Shown here one piece after another: positions 34,327-43,314 of a stretch of 64,000 nucleotides of DNA; within the stretch, counting starts at the first letter, position 1; each line of letters starts with the position of its first letter. The notes under the pieces were generated by a model. The model did no database searches. It saw only the letters and a list, made by a program, of their open reading frames with translations, and was not told the DNA's origin. The translations under genes and the position numbers were made by a program. This stretch comes from Streptomyces pacificus (GTDB taxonomy: Bacteria; Actinomycetota; Actinomycetes; Streptomycetales; Streptomycetaceae), in the NCBI RefSeq assembly GCF_011766325.1, contig NZ_BLLG01000024.1, positions 1 through 64,000 on the forward strand, read 5' to 3'.

Positions 34327-34788
34327 TCACGGGGTGGAATCGCCGTCCTCTTCACCGTCCGATTCCGCCAGCACGGGGGAACCGTGGTGTGACCAGATTC
34401 TCCACCCGCCGGGTGTGCGGCGGAACACATTGGTGGCCACGACCAGCTGCCCCACGAGGGGACCGAGCTCGCCGGCCTCCTCCGCGGGGCCGCCGCTGAG
34501 GATGTTCTCGGTGCACGTGGCGACGGCGGTGTCACCGCAGACGCTGACGCGCACGTCGGTGAGGAAGAACTGGATGTACTCGGTGTTCGCCATGATCAGG
34601 GCGTACGAGCGGAGTACCTCGCCGCGCCCCGAGAGCACCGGCCAGCCCGGGTGCACACAGGAGATGTCGTCGGCGTCCCCGCCGTTCAGCCAGAGCTCGG
34701 AGACCTCCTCGAAGTCGCCCCGCTCCATGGCCTCGTAGAAGGCGGTGTTGGCCGCCTCCACGTTCTCGACGTCGGTACGCGAGGTCAC
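34327..34788 (-). CDS. NTF2-like (SnoaL/DUF4440-type) protein
   Basis: 153 residues from GTG 34788, overlapping the folP stop (GTGA). The fold pattern is N-terminal helices (VEAANTAFYEAMERGDFEEVSELW), SCVHPGWPVLSGRGEVLRSYALIM and a terminal beta sheet (VVATNVFRRTPGGWRIWSHHGSPV). The family includes nuclear-transport-factor-2-like enzymes and binding proteins. Within a folate operon it could handle a pterin, but no catalytic residues can be assigned. It recurs at this position in Streptomyces, to my recollection. Confidence 0.8.
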   Translation of the reverse strand: MTSRTDVENVEAANTAFYEAMERGDFEEVSELWLNGGDADDISCVHPGWPVLSGRGEVLRSYALIMANTEYIQFFLTDVRVSVCGDTAVATCTENILSGGPAEEAGELGPLVGQLVVATNVFRRTPGGWRIWSHHGSPVLAESDGEEDGDSTP

Positions 34789-35645
34789 CGGGCTCCCTCG
34801 ACAGCCCGCGCGACCCGGACGGCGTCCGCCGTGGCCCGCACCTCGTGCACCCGGACCGCCCAGGCACCCCCGTGGGCGGCGATCGCGGAGACCGCGGCGG
34901 TGGCCGCGTCTCGTTCGCGGGCGGGTGGCGGTGTCGCCGCCCCACCGGCCAGGACACGGCCGAGGAACCGTTTGCGGGACGCGGCGACGAGGACCGGACG
35001 ACCCAGCGCGCGGAGTTCGGGGAGGTGGGCGACCAGGGAGAGGTCGTGCCCGGCCTGCTTGGCGAAGCCGAGGCCCGGGTCGACGATGATCCGTTCGGCG
35101 GCGACACCGCCCGTGACGACGGCGTCCATCCGCTCCCGCAGTTCGGCGAGGACCTCGGTGACGACGTCCCCGTACACCGCCCTGCCGTGCATGTCCTCGC
35201 TGAAGCCGCGCCAGTGCATGACGACGAACGGGACCTCCGCGGCAGCCACGGCCGGCACCATCTGCGGGTCGGCGAGCCCTCCCGAGACGTCGTTGACGAG
35301 AACGGCGCCCGCGGCGACCGCCTGCGCGGCGACGGAGGCGCGCATGGTGTCGACGGACACCGCGACGCCCTCGCCCACCAGGCCCCGCACGACCGGGAGG
35401 ACGCGGCGCAGCTCCTCCTCCTCGTCGACCCGGGAGGCGCCGGGCCGGGTGGACTCGCCGCCGACGTCCACCAGGTCCGCGCCCTCGGCGACAAGGCCGA
35501 GGCCGTGTTTGACGGCGGCCGTGGTGTCGAACCAGCGGCCTCCGTCGGAGAAGGAGTCGGGGGTCACATTGACGACTCCCATGACCGCACAGCGGTCCCA
35601 CTCCGGCAGGCCCGTGGGCGTGCCTCGTCCGCGCAAGGTACTCAT
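34785..35645 (-). CDS. folP: dihydropteroate synthase
   Basis: 286 residues from ATG 35645. DHPS signatures are MGVVNVTPDSFSDGGRWFD, LVDVGGESTRPGASRV, VNDVSGGLADP, VVMHWRGF, IIVDPGLGFAKQAGHDLSLV and VAASRKRFLGRVL. It condenses p-aminobenzoate with the pterin pyrophosphate and is the sulfonamide target. It is the first gene of the minus-strand operon folP, NTF2-like, folB, folK, DUF3180. Confidence 0.96.
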   Translation of the reverse strand: MSTLRGRGTPTGLPEWDRCAVMGVVNVTPDSFSDGGRWFDTTAAVKHGLGLVAEGADLVDVGGESTRPGASRVDEEEELRRVLPVVRGLVGEGVAVSVDTMRASVAAQAVAAGAVLVNDVSGGLADPQMVPAVAAAEVPFVVMHWRGFSEDMHGRAVYGDVVTEVLAELRERMDAVVTGGVAAERIIVDPGLGFAKQAGHDLSLVAHLPELRALGRPVLVAASRKRFLGRVLAGGAATPPPARERDAATAAVSAIAAHGGAWAVRVHEVRATADAVRVARAVEGAR

Positions 35646-36147
35646 ACGACCAGCGTAGGCCCGGTGGCATCCCGTTCCCGTGCTGCCTGCTCCGCTGCCG
35701 TACCCGCAGGTCGGCGGTTGCCCGGACGGGTGTCTGCGCGGTCCGCCGCCGGGCGGCGGGCACAGCGGCCGTCCGGCCGCTCCTCCCGTCGCGCGGGTTG
35801 CTTGCGCGGCCTATGCCGTCCGCGCCCCAGGGCGCGAAGTCGAGCACCGACTCCAGGCCGCCGCAGGGCCCGGCTCGCCGTCCCCGGCCCGCGGCGGCGA
35901 TCGCACTGCCGCCGTCCGAGGGGTGGCCGGTCCGGCCGAGGGCCACCCCCCGGCGCCGCCGATCGGGTCGCCGCCGGCGAGCATGGCGCCCGGGACGACG
36001 CGGTAGGCGACGGCGGGCCCTGCCGCCGGGGGAGCCCTTCCGGGACGGCGCTTGCTTTGCAGGGGTGGGCTCACCGGATTCCGGGAGATTCTCACGCAAG
36101 GAGCGCGACCGCCTCATGGGTCTCACCGAGCGCGAGGACGCGCGAGT
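35646..36147. other. intergenic region, no gene recognised
   Basis: 502 GC-rich bases lie between folP and the ABC ATPase gene, both on the minus strand. It must include the folP promoter at its left end. No conserved protein frame, RNA gene or strong repeat was recognised. Confidence 0.35.
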
Positions 36148-37293
36148 TCATCGGGAGGGGACCCGGTCGATGTCCACCAGGGTGCGGGGGACGTCCCGCG
36201 AGTCCGCGTCGACGGAGCGGCGCAGGGCCTCGTGCAGGCGATCCGGGGTCAGGACCCCGAGGAAGCGCCCCTTCTCCTCCCGGTCCACGACCGCGACCCA
36301 CCCCGCGTCGTGCTGCAGCATCGTCGCGAACGCCTGCTTCAGCGAGGCGCCGACCGGCATCCAGGCGTCCATGCGCCGGGCGTGCTCGCGCACGGTGCCG
36401 GTGCGGCCCGCGTGCTCGGCGGAGATCCAGCCGTGCAGGCCGCCACCGGAGTCCAGGACCACGGCCCAGGGCGCGTCCAGATCACGGGGCAGCGGGTCGT
36501 CCAGGCGGACGACGGGCGGCTGCTCGAGATCCCCTTCCTCGACGGGGGTGACGGACAGCCGCTTGAGGCCCCGGTCCGCGCCGACGAAGTCCGCCACATA
36601 GGGGCCGGCCGGTGCTCCCAGCACGGCCGCGGGTGCGCCGAACTGCTCGATCCTGCCATGCCCGTAGACGGCGATGCGGTCGCCGAGCCGGACGGCCTCC
36701 TCGAGATCATGCGTGACGAAGAGCACCGTTTTGCGGACCGAGGCCTGCAGTCTGAGGAACTCGCTCTGCAGCCGCTCCCGGACGACGGGGTCGACGGCGC
36801 CGAACGGCTCGTCCATCAGCAGGACGGGAGGATCGGCTGCCAGAGCCCGGGCCACGCCCACCCGCTGGCGCTGGCCACCGGAGAGCTGCTCGGGGTAGCG
36901 GCCGCCGTACACGCCGGGGTCGAGGCCGACGAGATCGAGCAGTTCGGCGGCCCGCTCACGGCCCCGGGAGCGCTTCCAGCCGAGGAGGCGGGGGACGGTC
37001 GCCGTGTTCTCCAGGACCGTCTTGTGGGGGAAGAGGCCCACCTGCTGGATGACATAGCCGATCCGGCGCCGCAGCTGTACAGGGTCGATGGTGGATATGT
37101 CGTCCCCATCCAGGAATATCCGCCCCTCCGTCGGCTCGACGAGGCGGTTGACCATCTTCATCGTGGTCGTCTTGCCGCAGCCGGACGGTCCCACGAGGGT
37201 GACCAGTTCACCCGCGGCGACCTCGAAGGACAGGTCGTCCACAGCGGTCGTGCCGTCCGGGTACCGCTTGGTCACGCGCTCGAATCGGATCAT
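36148..37293 (-). CDS. osmoprotectant (glycine betaine/choline-type) ABC transporter ATPase
   Basis: 381 residues from ATG 37293. The ABC ATPase has Walker A LVGPSGCGKTTTMKMVNRL, Q-loop VIQQVGLFPHKTV, signature LSGGQRQRVGVARAL, Walker B VLLMDEPFGAVDP and H-loop VTHDLEEAVRLGD. A C-terminal tandem-CBS-like region (HGWISAEHAGRTGTVREHARRMDAWMPVG..., VAVVDREEKGRFLGVLTPDRL) is typical of OpuCA/ProV-type subunits, where CBS domains sense ionic strength. It is divergent from the permease genes at 37641. Confidence 0.9.
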   Translation of the reverse strand: MIRFERVTKRYPDGTTAVDDLSFEVAAGELVTLVGPSGCGKTTTMKMVNRLVEPTEGRIFLDGDDISTIDPVQLRRRIGYVIQQVGLFPHKTVLENTATVPRLLGWKRSRGRERAAELLDLVGLDPGVYGGRYPEQLSGGQRQRVGVARALAADPPVLLMDEPFGAVDPVVRERLQSEFLRLQASVRKTVLFVTHDLEEAVRLGDRIAVYGHGRIEQFGAPAAVLGAPAGPYVADFVGADRGLKRLSVTPVEEGDLEQPPVVRLDDPLPRDLDAPWAVVLDSGGGLHGWISAEHAGRTGTVREHARRMDAWMPVGASLKQAFATMLQHDAGWVAVVDREEKGRFLGVLTPDRLHEALRRSVDADSRDVPRTLVDIDRVPSR

Positions 37294-37640
37294 GGTTCCC
37301 CATTGTGGCGGGTGACGCCGGGTCCGCGGTGGGCGGTATCGCCGGGACATCACACGCTTCGGCGGCGGTCGCCGGTTCCCGGGCAATGCCGGTTGCCGGG
37401 GGATGCCGGTTGCGCGGCGGTCGCCGGGTGCCTGGCGCGTGGTTCGGCCCACCGCGCTGGTTCCCCGGCCGTCGTCCCCTGCCGTCGTCCCCCACCCCAC
37501 CCACCCCCCGCCCCTGTCCCCGCCGCTGCACCCGGGCGGCTGTCCGTCGGCCCCTCGGTGACTGTCGGTGGCGGGGGTTAGGGTCGTTCCGTGTTCGGCG
37601 AGCCGTCGGACAGGCCGGACACGAGGACGGGGGTGGGGAG
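37294..37640. promoter_or_regulatory. divergent promoter region of the osmoprotectant transporter
   Basis: 347 bases separate the ATPase gene (minus) from the permease/lipoprotein operon (plus). Short repeats of CGGTYGCCGGKTRCC type occur at about 37363-37432. No clear -35/-10 pairs are assigned. Confidence 0.4.
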
Positions 37641-38339
37641 ATGGCAGGCCCGGACTGCCTGGTCACCAACGACTGGATCTGCGGCGAGTACCTCCGCTCC
37701 CGCAGCCAGGAACTGGTCGATGCCACGGCGCAGCACGTCCAGATCACGGCCGCCTCGGTCGCGATCGGGCTGGCCGTGGCCTTTCCGCTGGCGCTGCTCG
37801 CCCGCGGCCGCCCCCGGTTCGCCGCACCGGTCCTGGGGCTGACGACGGTGCTCTACACGATCCCGTCGCTCGCCATGTTCTCGCTGCTGCTGCCCCTCTT
37901 CGGCCTCTCCGCCGCCCTGGTGGTCACCGGCCTGGTGCTCTACTCGCTGACCATCCTGGTGCGGAACACGGTGGCCGGGCTCGAGGCGGTCCCCGCAGAG
38001 ACCCGCGAGGCCGCCCGCGGCATGGGATACGGACCGGCCCGGATGCTGTGGGAGGTCGAGCTCCCGCTCGCCCTCCCCGCCGTGATGGCCGGGCTGCGGA
38101 TCGCCACCGTCTCCACGGTCGCGCTCACCACCGTCGGATCGATCGTCGGCCGCGGCGGCCTCGGCAACCTCATCGAGGACGCGCTGCCCAGCTTCTTCAA
38201 GGCGCAGGTACTGACCGCCTCCGTGCTCTGCGTGCTCCTCGCGGTCGCCGCGGACCTGCTGCTGCTCGGTGTGCAGCGGCTGCTCACGCCCTGGACCCGA
38301 ATACGCACACGTCAGGCCGGAAACCGGGAGGCCCGCTGA
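37641..38339 (+). CDS. osmoprotectant ABC transporter permease (first)
   Basis: 232 residues from ATG 37641. The BPD_transp_1 fold has about six helices and the EAA motif region AAARGMGYGPARMLWEVELPLALPAVMAGLR, then TVGSIVGRGGLGNLIEDAL. The opening CLVTNDWICGEYLRSRSQELVDATAQHVQIT is typical of OpuCB-like permeases. Its stop overlaps the start of the second permease (TGATG at 38337-38341). Confidence 0.9.
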   Translation: MAGPDCLVTNDWICGEYLRSRSQELVDATAQHVQITAASVAIGLAVAFPLALLARGRPRFAAPVLGLTTVLYTIPSLAMFSLLLPLFGLSAALVVTGLVLYSLTILVRNTVAGLEAVPAETREAARGMGYGPARMLWEVELPLALPAVMAGLRIATVSTVALTTVGSIVGRGGLGNLIEDALPSFFKAQVLTASVLCVLLAVAADLLLLGVQRLLTPWTRIRTRQAGNREAR

Positions 38340-39007
38340 TGGACGTGCCGGCCAAAACCTGGGCGTGGCTCACCGACGGCGCCAACTGGTCCGGGGAGGG
38401 CGGTGCCTGGCACCGGCTGGGCGAGCATCTGTACGTCAGCGGGGTCGCCCTGGCCCTGGCCTGTGCCGTAGCCCTGCCCGTCGCTTTCTGGCTGGGCCAC
38501 ACCGGACGCGGCGGTGCCCTGGCAGTGAACATCTCGAACGTGGGGCGGGCTGTTCCCGTGTTCGCGGTGCTCGCGCTGTTCATGGTCACGCCGCTGCGCG
38601 GTGCGGGATACGTCCCGACGATCATCGCTCTCGTCCTGTTCGCCGTGCCGCCCCTGCTCACCAACGCCTATGTGGGCATGCGGGAGGTGGACCGGTCGGT
38701 GGTCGAGGCGGCGCGGGGTATGGGGATGTCGGGCGGCCAGTTGTTCGTCCGGGTCGAACTGCCCCTCGCCTATCCGATGGCGATGACCGGGCTGCGGTCC
38801 GCCGCGGTGCAAGTGGTCGCCACCGCGACGATCGCGGCGATGGTCGGGCAGGGCGGCCTCGGCCGCATCATCACGGCGGGGTTCAACACGTACGACACAC
38901 CGCAAGTGGTCGCGGGCGCCCTGCTCGTGGCCGGGCTCGCCCTCCTGGTGGAGGCCGCGCTGGTCGCGGTGGACCGCATGGTCAGTCCGCTCCGGAGGGC
39001 CGTGTGA
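38339..39007 (+). CDS. osmoprotectant ABC transporter permease (second)
   Basis: 222 residues from ATG 38339. It is a second BPD_transp_1 permease, with ISNVGRAVPVFAVLALF, the EAA region AARGMGMSGGQLFVRVELPLAYPMAMTGLR and MVGQGGLGRIITAGFNTYDT. It pairs with the first permease to form the membrane channel (OpuCB/OpuCD arrangement). It is translationally coupled upstream and followed after 26 bases by the binding-protein gene. Confidence 0.9.
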   Translation: MDVPAKTWAWLTDGANWSGEGGAWHRLGEHLYVSGVALALACAVALPVAFWLGHTGRGGALAVNISNVGRAVPVFAVLALFMVTPLRGAGYVPTIIALVLFAVPPLLTNAYVGMREVDRSVVEAARGMGMSGGQLFVRVELPLAYPMAMTGLRSAAVQVVATATIAAMVGQGGLGRIITAGFNTYDTPQVVAGALLVAGLALLVEAALVAVDRMVSPLRRAV

Positions 39008-39033
39008 CGACCTACACATGGGATGGTGAACAG

Positions 39034-40023
39034 ATGGGCAAGACCTCGCGCCTTGCGGGCGCGGTGCTGGGCGTCATGGCTCTGGGGGGCTCGCTCGCCG
39101 GCTGCGGCGGTGACAGCCTGGAGCAGGAGAAGAGCGCTGGTGGCGCATCGGCCCCCGGCGCGAGCGCCGGGGGCAAGGGCTCCCTTGTGGTCGGAGCGGC
39201 GGCCTTCACCGAGTCCAAGGTGCTCGCCGAGCTCTACGCCCAGGTGCTCCGCGACGCCGGGTACGACGCCTCCGTCACCACGGTCAAGAACCGCGAGTTG
39301 TACGAACCGTCCCTGGAGAAGGGCGAGATCGACGTCGTACCGGAATACGCCGCCACGATCGCCGAATTCCTGAACGCCAAGGCGAACGGCCCGCAGGCCC
39401 CCGAGGAGAAGCCCGTCGCGTCCAGCGATGTCGGCGCCACGGTGGCCGCCCTGGAGAAGCTCGCGACCCCTCGCGGTCTCAAGGTGCTGCCCCCCGGGGA
39501 TGCGGTCGACCAGAACGCGTTCGCGGTGAGCAGGGAATTCGCCGAGAAGAACGACCTCACATCCCTCTCCGATCTTGGCAGGTCGAAGATCCGGGTCAGG
39601 ATCGCCGCCGGTGACGAGTGCGAGGTGCGCCCGTTCTGCGCACCGGGGCTGAAGAGGACGTACGGCATCGACGTCGCGGGGGTCGACCCGAAGGGTGTCG
39701 GTACCCCGCAGGCGAAACAGGCGGTCAAGGACGGCGAGGACCAACTGGTCCTGACCACTACCACCGACGCCACGCTGGAGAGCTTCGGTCTGGTCCTGCT
39801 GGAGGACGACAAGAAGCTCCAGAACGCCGACAACGTGCTGCCCGTGGTCAACGCCGAGGACGCCGGATCACAAGAGATAGCCGACGCGCTCGGCAGGCTC
39901 ACCCGGGCGTTGACGACCGAGGACCTCATCGAGCTGAACCGGAAGGTGGACGCCGAGAGGGCGAAGCCGCAGGAGGTGGCGAAGGACTACCTGGCGTCCA
40001 AGGGGCTGCTTGCGAAGCAATGA
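39034..40023 (+). CDS. osmoprotectant ABC transporter substrate-binding lipoprotein
   Basis: 329 residues from ATG 39034 (a GTG at 39004 is in frame). The lipoprotein signal peptide has lipobox LAGC at Cys24. The OpuAC-type domain shows LVVGAAAFTESKVLAELYAQVLRDAGYDAS, VVPEYAATIAEFLN and DECEVRPFCAPGLKRTYG. This is the quaternary-amine binding fold; ligands could be choline, carnitine, glycine betaine or similar. It is the last gene of the plus-strand operon. Confidence 0.9.
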   Translation: MGKTSRLAGAVLGVMALGGSLAGCGGDSLEQEKSAGGASAPGASAGGKGSLVVGAAAFTESKVLAELYAQVLRDAGYDASVTTVKNRELYEPSLEKGEIDVVPEYAATIAEFLNAKANGPQAPEEKPVASSDVGATVAALEKLATPRGLKVLPPGDAVDQNAFAVSREFAEKNDLTSLSDLGRSKIRVRIAAGDECEVRPFCAPGLKRTYGIDVAGVDPKGVGTPQAKQAVKDGEDQLVLTTTTDATLESFGLVLLEDDKKLQNADNVLPVVNAEDAGSQEIADALGRLTRALTTEDLIELNRKVDAERAKPQEVAKDYLASKGLLAKQ

Positions 40024-40368
40024 CCCTCCCGCCGGGGTTCGCCACGTCGCCACGTCGCCACGTCGCCACGTCGCCCCGGGGGCGGTAGCGGTCGCGGGAC
40101 CGGCCGGACCGGCAGTCCGGAGCCGGGTTTCCGGAGCGGTCGGCCCGTGCAGCCGCGACCGGGGGCTGGAAGGGGCGTTCGCGACTCGCCCCGGGTGCGC
40201 CCCAGGGGCCGGCGCCCTGAGCGAACCGGAGCCCGGCCCGGAATACGACCGGGTGCCCTGGCATTTCGACGCCGGGTGCCCCACTACACCGAAAGCGGGT
40301 GTTTCCGATGCGAAGAGATTGCCGGTCCGACCCCCCATTCGTCACCTACGCACGGTAAATTTCAGGCC
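40024..40368. other. intergenic region with 8-bp tandem repeat
   Basis: 345 bases. CGCCACGT is repeated four times from 40040 to 40071, followed by a degenerate unit, directly after the lipoprotein stop. The remaining sequence should hold the promoter of the next gene; an AT-rich patch near 40350-40365 precedes its start. Confidence 0.5.
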
Positions 40369-41445
40369 ATGCCACGTGGACGCCACCGCCATTCACCACC
40401 GCTGCACAGGCTCCTTCCGCCCTCGGCGGTCGCCGGAGCTTCGGTCCTTTGTGCTCTGGGCGCCTGGCTGCTCTCCGATCCGGTCCTGCTCCGCACCCTG
40501 GTCGCGGCCGCAGCCGTCGCTGCGGTCACCGGGGCGGTCCTCATGCGCAGTTGGGACAGGTACGCGGGTCGTCGGGTCGCCGAGCTCACCCGTCTCCGTG
40601 CCAGTGACGCATGGAGTACGGAGGAGCGTATCGCGGAACTGGAAGCCGATCTGGACGAATCCCGCGAACTGCGGACCAAGCTCGACGCCAAGCTGCGTGC
40701 CAAGCGGGTCGAGCTGGCCGGGCTGCGCAATGAGCACGCCGCGCTGCTCCGCCGGTACGCCAACGCGGAGACCGAGCGGGCCAGCGCGCTTGAGGGCCGC
40801 AGGCAGCTCGCGATCGAGGCCGGCTCGCCCAGGGAGTTGCTTCCCGGGGGCTCCACGCCCACGCCGTCCGCCTATCTGCGCGCGGCCAAGGCGCTGGACG
40901 AACTGCCGCGCCGGGCCGCCGAGCAGCGGGCGAGGCGCACCGTCGAGGAAGCCCGCGAGCGTGACATCGCCGAGCGGGCCCGGGAGGCGGACGAGTCGAA
41001 GGGGAAGCACGCGGCGGTCGCCGGGGGAGTGCAGCACGCCCACCCGTCGTCCGCCGCCTCCGCCACGCGTGTGCCGGTCGCCGCGGTGATCGTCCCCCAC
41101 TCCGGGCAGCGTCGGCCCGTTCGCCCGCAGGGCGGTTTCGACTTCTTCGGCACGCAGGGCGAGAAGGCCGAGGAAGGCGCCGAACCCGCCGAGGAAGCAG
41201 CCGAGTCCGCCGGACCGGCCGCGGCCGCCGAGGACGGCACCCGGGACGAGGAACCGGCCACGGCCCTGGAGCCGGCACGGCTCGCCTCGGTCCAGGACGA
41301 AGACCTCGCCGACGTGGTGGGCGAGGAGGCGCTGGCGCAGCGCAGGCGCACCGAGGATCGTGCCGTGGGAGAGGTCGTCGACCTGACCGCGCACGACGAG
41401 ACGGAGCAGCTTGACGTGGTTCAGCTGCGCAGCGCGATCTCCTGA
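40369..41445 (+). CDS. membrane-anchored coiled-coil protein, function unknown
   Basis: 358 residues from ATG 40369. A basic N-terminus is followed by two hydrophobic helices (about 18-35 and 40-60). A long charged coiled coil comes next (about 70-150; EERIAELEADLDESRELRTKLDAKLRAKRVELAGLRNEH), then an Ala/Glu-rich low-complexity region and an acidic C-terminus (VVDLTAHDETEQLDVVQLRS). It resembles Streptomyces-specific hypothetical proteins and has no enzymatic motif. A scaffold role at the membrane is possible. Confidence 0.75.
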   Translation: MPRGRHRHSPPLHRLLPPSAVAGASVLCALGAWLLSDPVLLRTLVAAAAVAAVTGAVLMRSWDRYAGRRVAELTRLRASDAWSTEERIAELEADLDESRELRTKLDAKLRAKRVELAGLRNEHAALLRRYANAETERASALEGRRQLAIEAGSPRELLPGGSTPTPSAYLRAAKALDELPRRAAEQRARRTVEEARERDIAERAREADESKGKHAAVAGGVQHAHPSSAASATRVPVAAVIVPHSGQRRPVRPQGGFDFFGTQGEKAEEGAEPAEEAAESAGPAAAAEDGTRDEEPATALEPARLASVQDEDLADVVGEEALAQRRRTEDRAVGEVVDLTAHDETEQLDVVQLRSAIS

Positions 41446-41477
41446 CCGCGCGCGGCTCGGGTGGCCGCCCCGTCGTG

Positions 41478-41508
41478 GAACGCCGGGTGGCGGGAACACC
41501 CGGCGTTC
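41478..41508 (+). terminator. rho-independent-type hairpin
   Basis: Arms GAACGCCGGGTG (41478-41489) and CACCCGGCGTTC (41497-41508) pair perfectly around a 7-base loop, 33 bases after the upstream stop. A second small hairpin (GTCGGGCC/GGCCCGAC, 41613-41631) lies near the end of the convergent nuoD-like gene. Confidence 0.7.
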
Positions 41509-41674
41509 TCGTCGTCACCGGGCGCCGGCGGCAGCTCGAGGCCCGAGCGGATGTCCCGGGCGGACGCCCCGGAGGGCTTGGCCCATTCCGGCGTGGGCCG
41601 GATGCCGGGCCGGTCGGGCCGACGGCCCGACGACCGGGCTACCCGGAGACCGGTGTGGCCTCCTCCCCGTCCGT

Positions 41675-42817
41675 CTACTTGTCGATGTCGCCGACCACGA
41701 AGAACATCGATCCCAGGATCGCCACCATGTCGGAGACCAGCGTGCCGGGCAGCAGTTCGGTGAGTGCCTGGATGTTGTTGTACGACGCCGAGCGCAGCTT
41801 GAGCCGGTACGGGGTCTTCTCCCCCTTCGAGACCAGGTAGTAGCCGTTGATGCCGAGCGGGTTCTCGGTCCAGGTATAGGTGTGTCCCTCGGGCGCCTTG
41901 AGCACCTTGGGAAGCCGCTGGTTGACGGGGCCGGGCGGCAGCCCGGCGAGCCGGTCCAGACAGGCGTCCGCCAACTCCAGCGAGTTGTGTGTCCCCCACA
42001 GCAGGCACTCGAACCGCGCGAGGCAGTCGCCCTCGGTGCGGGTCACCACGGTGAGGGTCTCCCGCAGGTCGCCGTAGGCGAGGTACGGCTCGTCGCGCCG
42101 CAGGTCGAAATCGACGCCGGAGGCCCGGGCGAGGGGGCCCGAGACGCCGTACGCGTGCACGGTCCGCTCGGTGAGCACGCCGACCCCGCGGGTGCGGGCC
42201 CGGAAGATCTCGTTGCCGAGGACAAGCCGGTCGTAGACGTCCATCCGCGAACGGACCTCGGCGATCGCGCTCCTCGCCCGCCCGGTCCAGCCGGCGGGCA
42301 GGTCCTCCTTGAGGCCGCCGACGCGGTTGAACATGTAGTGCATCCGCCCGCCGGAGATCTCCTCCATGACGTGCTGGAGGTCCTCCCGCTCGCGGAAGGC
42401 GTGGAAGATGGGGGTGATTCCACCGAGTTCAAGGGGGTATGACCCCAGGAACATCAGGTGGTTGAGCACTCGGTTCAGCTCCGCGAGGAGGGTGCGCAAC
42501 CACACCGCGCGCTCCGGCACCTCCATGCCGAGCATCCGCTCGACGGCCATGACCACGCCCAGCTCGTTCGAGAAGGCGGAGAGCCAGTCGTGCCGGTTGG
42601 CCAGCATCACGATCTGACGGTAGTCGCGTGCCTCGAAGAGCTTCTCCGCGCCGCGGTGCATGTAGCCGATCACCGGCTCGGCCCGCTCGATGCGTTCGCC
42701 GTCCAGGACGAGACGGAGACGTAGCACGCCGTGCGTCGAGGGATGCTGCGGTCCGACGTTCAGCACCATGTCGGTGCTCTCCGCCGCGCCGCCGATGCCG
42801 ATCGTCGTCTCCGTCAT
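41675..42817 (-). CDS. nuoD2: NADH-quinone oxidoreductase subunit D paralogue (NuoD2)
   Basis: 380 residues from ATG 42817. This is the complex I 49-kDa subunit family: MVLNVGPQHPSTHGVLRL, VIGYMHRGAEKLFE, GRMHYMFNRVGGLKEDLP, GVGVLTERTVHAYGVSGPLARASG and the ending LVSDMVAILGSMFFVVGDIDK. It is encoded alone, away from a nuo operon. Arg55 in MHRG aligns with human NDUFS2 Arg85 (mature numbering), the residue methylated by the MidA homologue NDUFAF7. A MidA-type methyltransferase gene lies just upstream on the same strand. It may replace or complement the main NuoD, or act in a partial complex. Confidence 0.88.
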   Translation of the reverse strand: MTETTIGIGGAAESTDMVLNVGPQHPSTHGVLRLRLVLDGERIERAEPVIGYMHRGAEKLFEARDYRQIVMLANRHDWLSAFSNELGVVMAVERMLGMEVPERAVWLRTLLAELNRVLNHLMFLGSYPLELGGITPIFHAFREREDLQHVMEEISGGRMHYMFNRVGGLKEDLPAGWTGRARSAIAEVRSRMDVYDRLVLGNEIFRARTRGVGVLTERTVHAYGVSGPLARASGVDFDLRRDEPYLAYGDLRETLTVVTRTEGDCLARFECLLWGTHNSLELADACLDRLAGLPPGPVNQRLPKVLKAPEGHTYTWTENPLGINGYYLVSKGEKTPYRLKLRSASYNNIQALTELLPGTLVSDMVAILGSMFFVVGDIDK

Positions 42818-43314
42818 GGGCGACAGTATCCCTCGCATGGGCCGGCGGCCGGAGCCCCGCCCTGGGGACCGGTGCGGGACGTGGCCGGGCCCCGGTCGGG
42901 CTCTTGGCCGGCCCGCGCAGGGGTCCCTGCTCATCCGGGAAGGGGGCCGCGGCTCTCGTGACGCACTGTTCGCGGCGCGGCCCGTACCCTCCGTGGCGTG
43001 TCCACGCCCTCGCCACCGGGCCCGTTGGCCGGGGCGTGCCGGGCGGTGCCGGTCGGGGTGGTGCCTTCGGGGCCGCGGGCGGACGACCGCCGCGGGCCGC
43101 CCCGACGGACGCCTGGCCGCCCCGGTACCCGCCGGAGCGGCGGAAGCCTCCGGGTGCGGTCAGGCGGGGTGGTGGTGCGCTGGTGGCCGGGTGTCGGCCG
43201 GGTGTCGGCCGGGTGTGGGGCGGGCGGCGGGAGCCCGGGGCGGTGGCGGCGCCGGCCTGTGCGGCGGGTGCCGCGCCGTATGCGCGTCCCCGGTGCTGTC
43301 GGTTGCCCGTTCCG
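42818..43314. other. intergenic region with 11-bp tandem repeat
   Basis: No gene is recognised in 497 bases. GGCCGGGTGTC occurs three times in tandem at 43185-43217 (last base changed). The promoter for nuoD2 may lie at the left end, unless it is co-transcribed with the methyltransferase. Confidence 0.4.

Noticed and set aside
40040..40071. Short repeats as a CRISPR array
   Set aside because: The 8-base units are contiguous with no spacers. No repeat-spacer pattern or cas gene was seen anywhere in the window.
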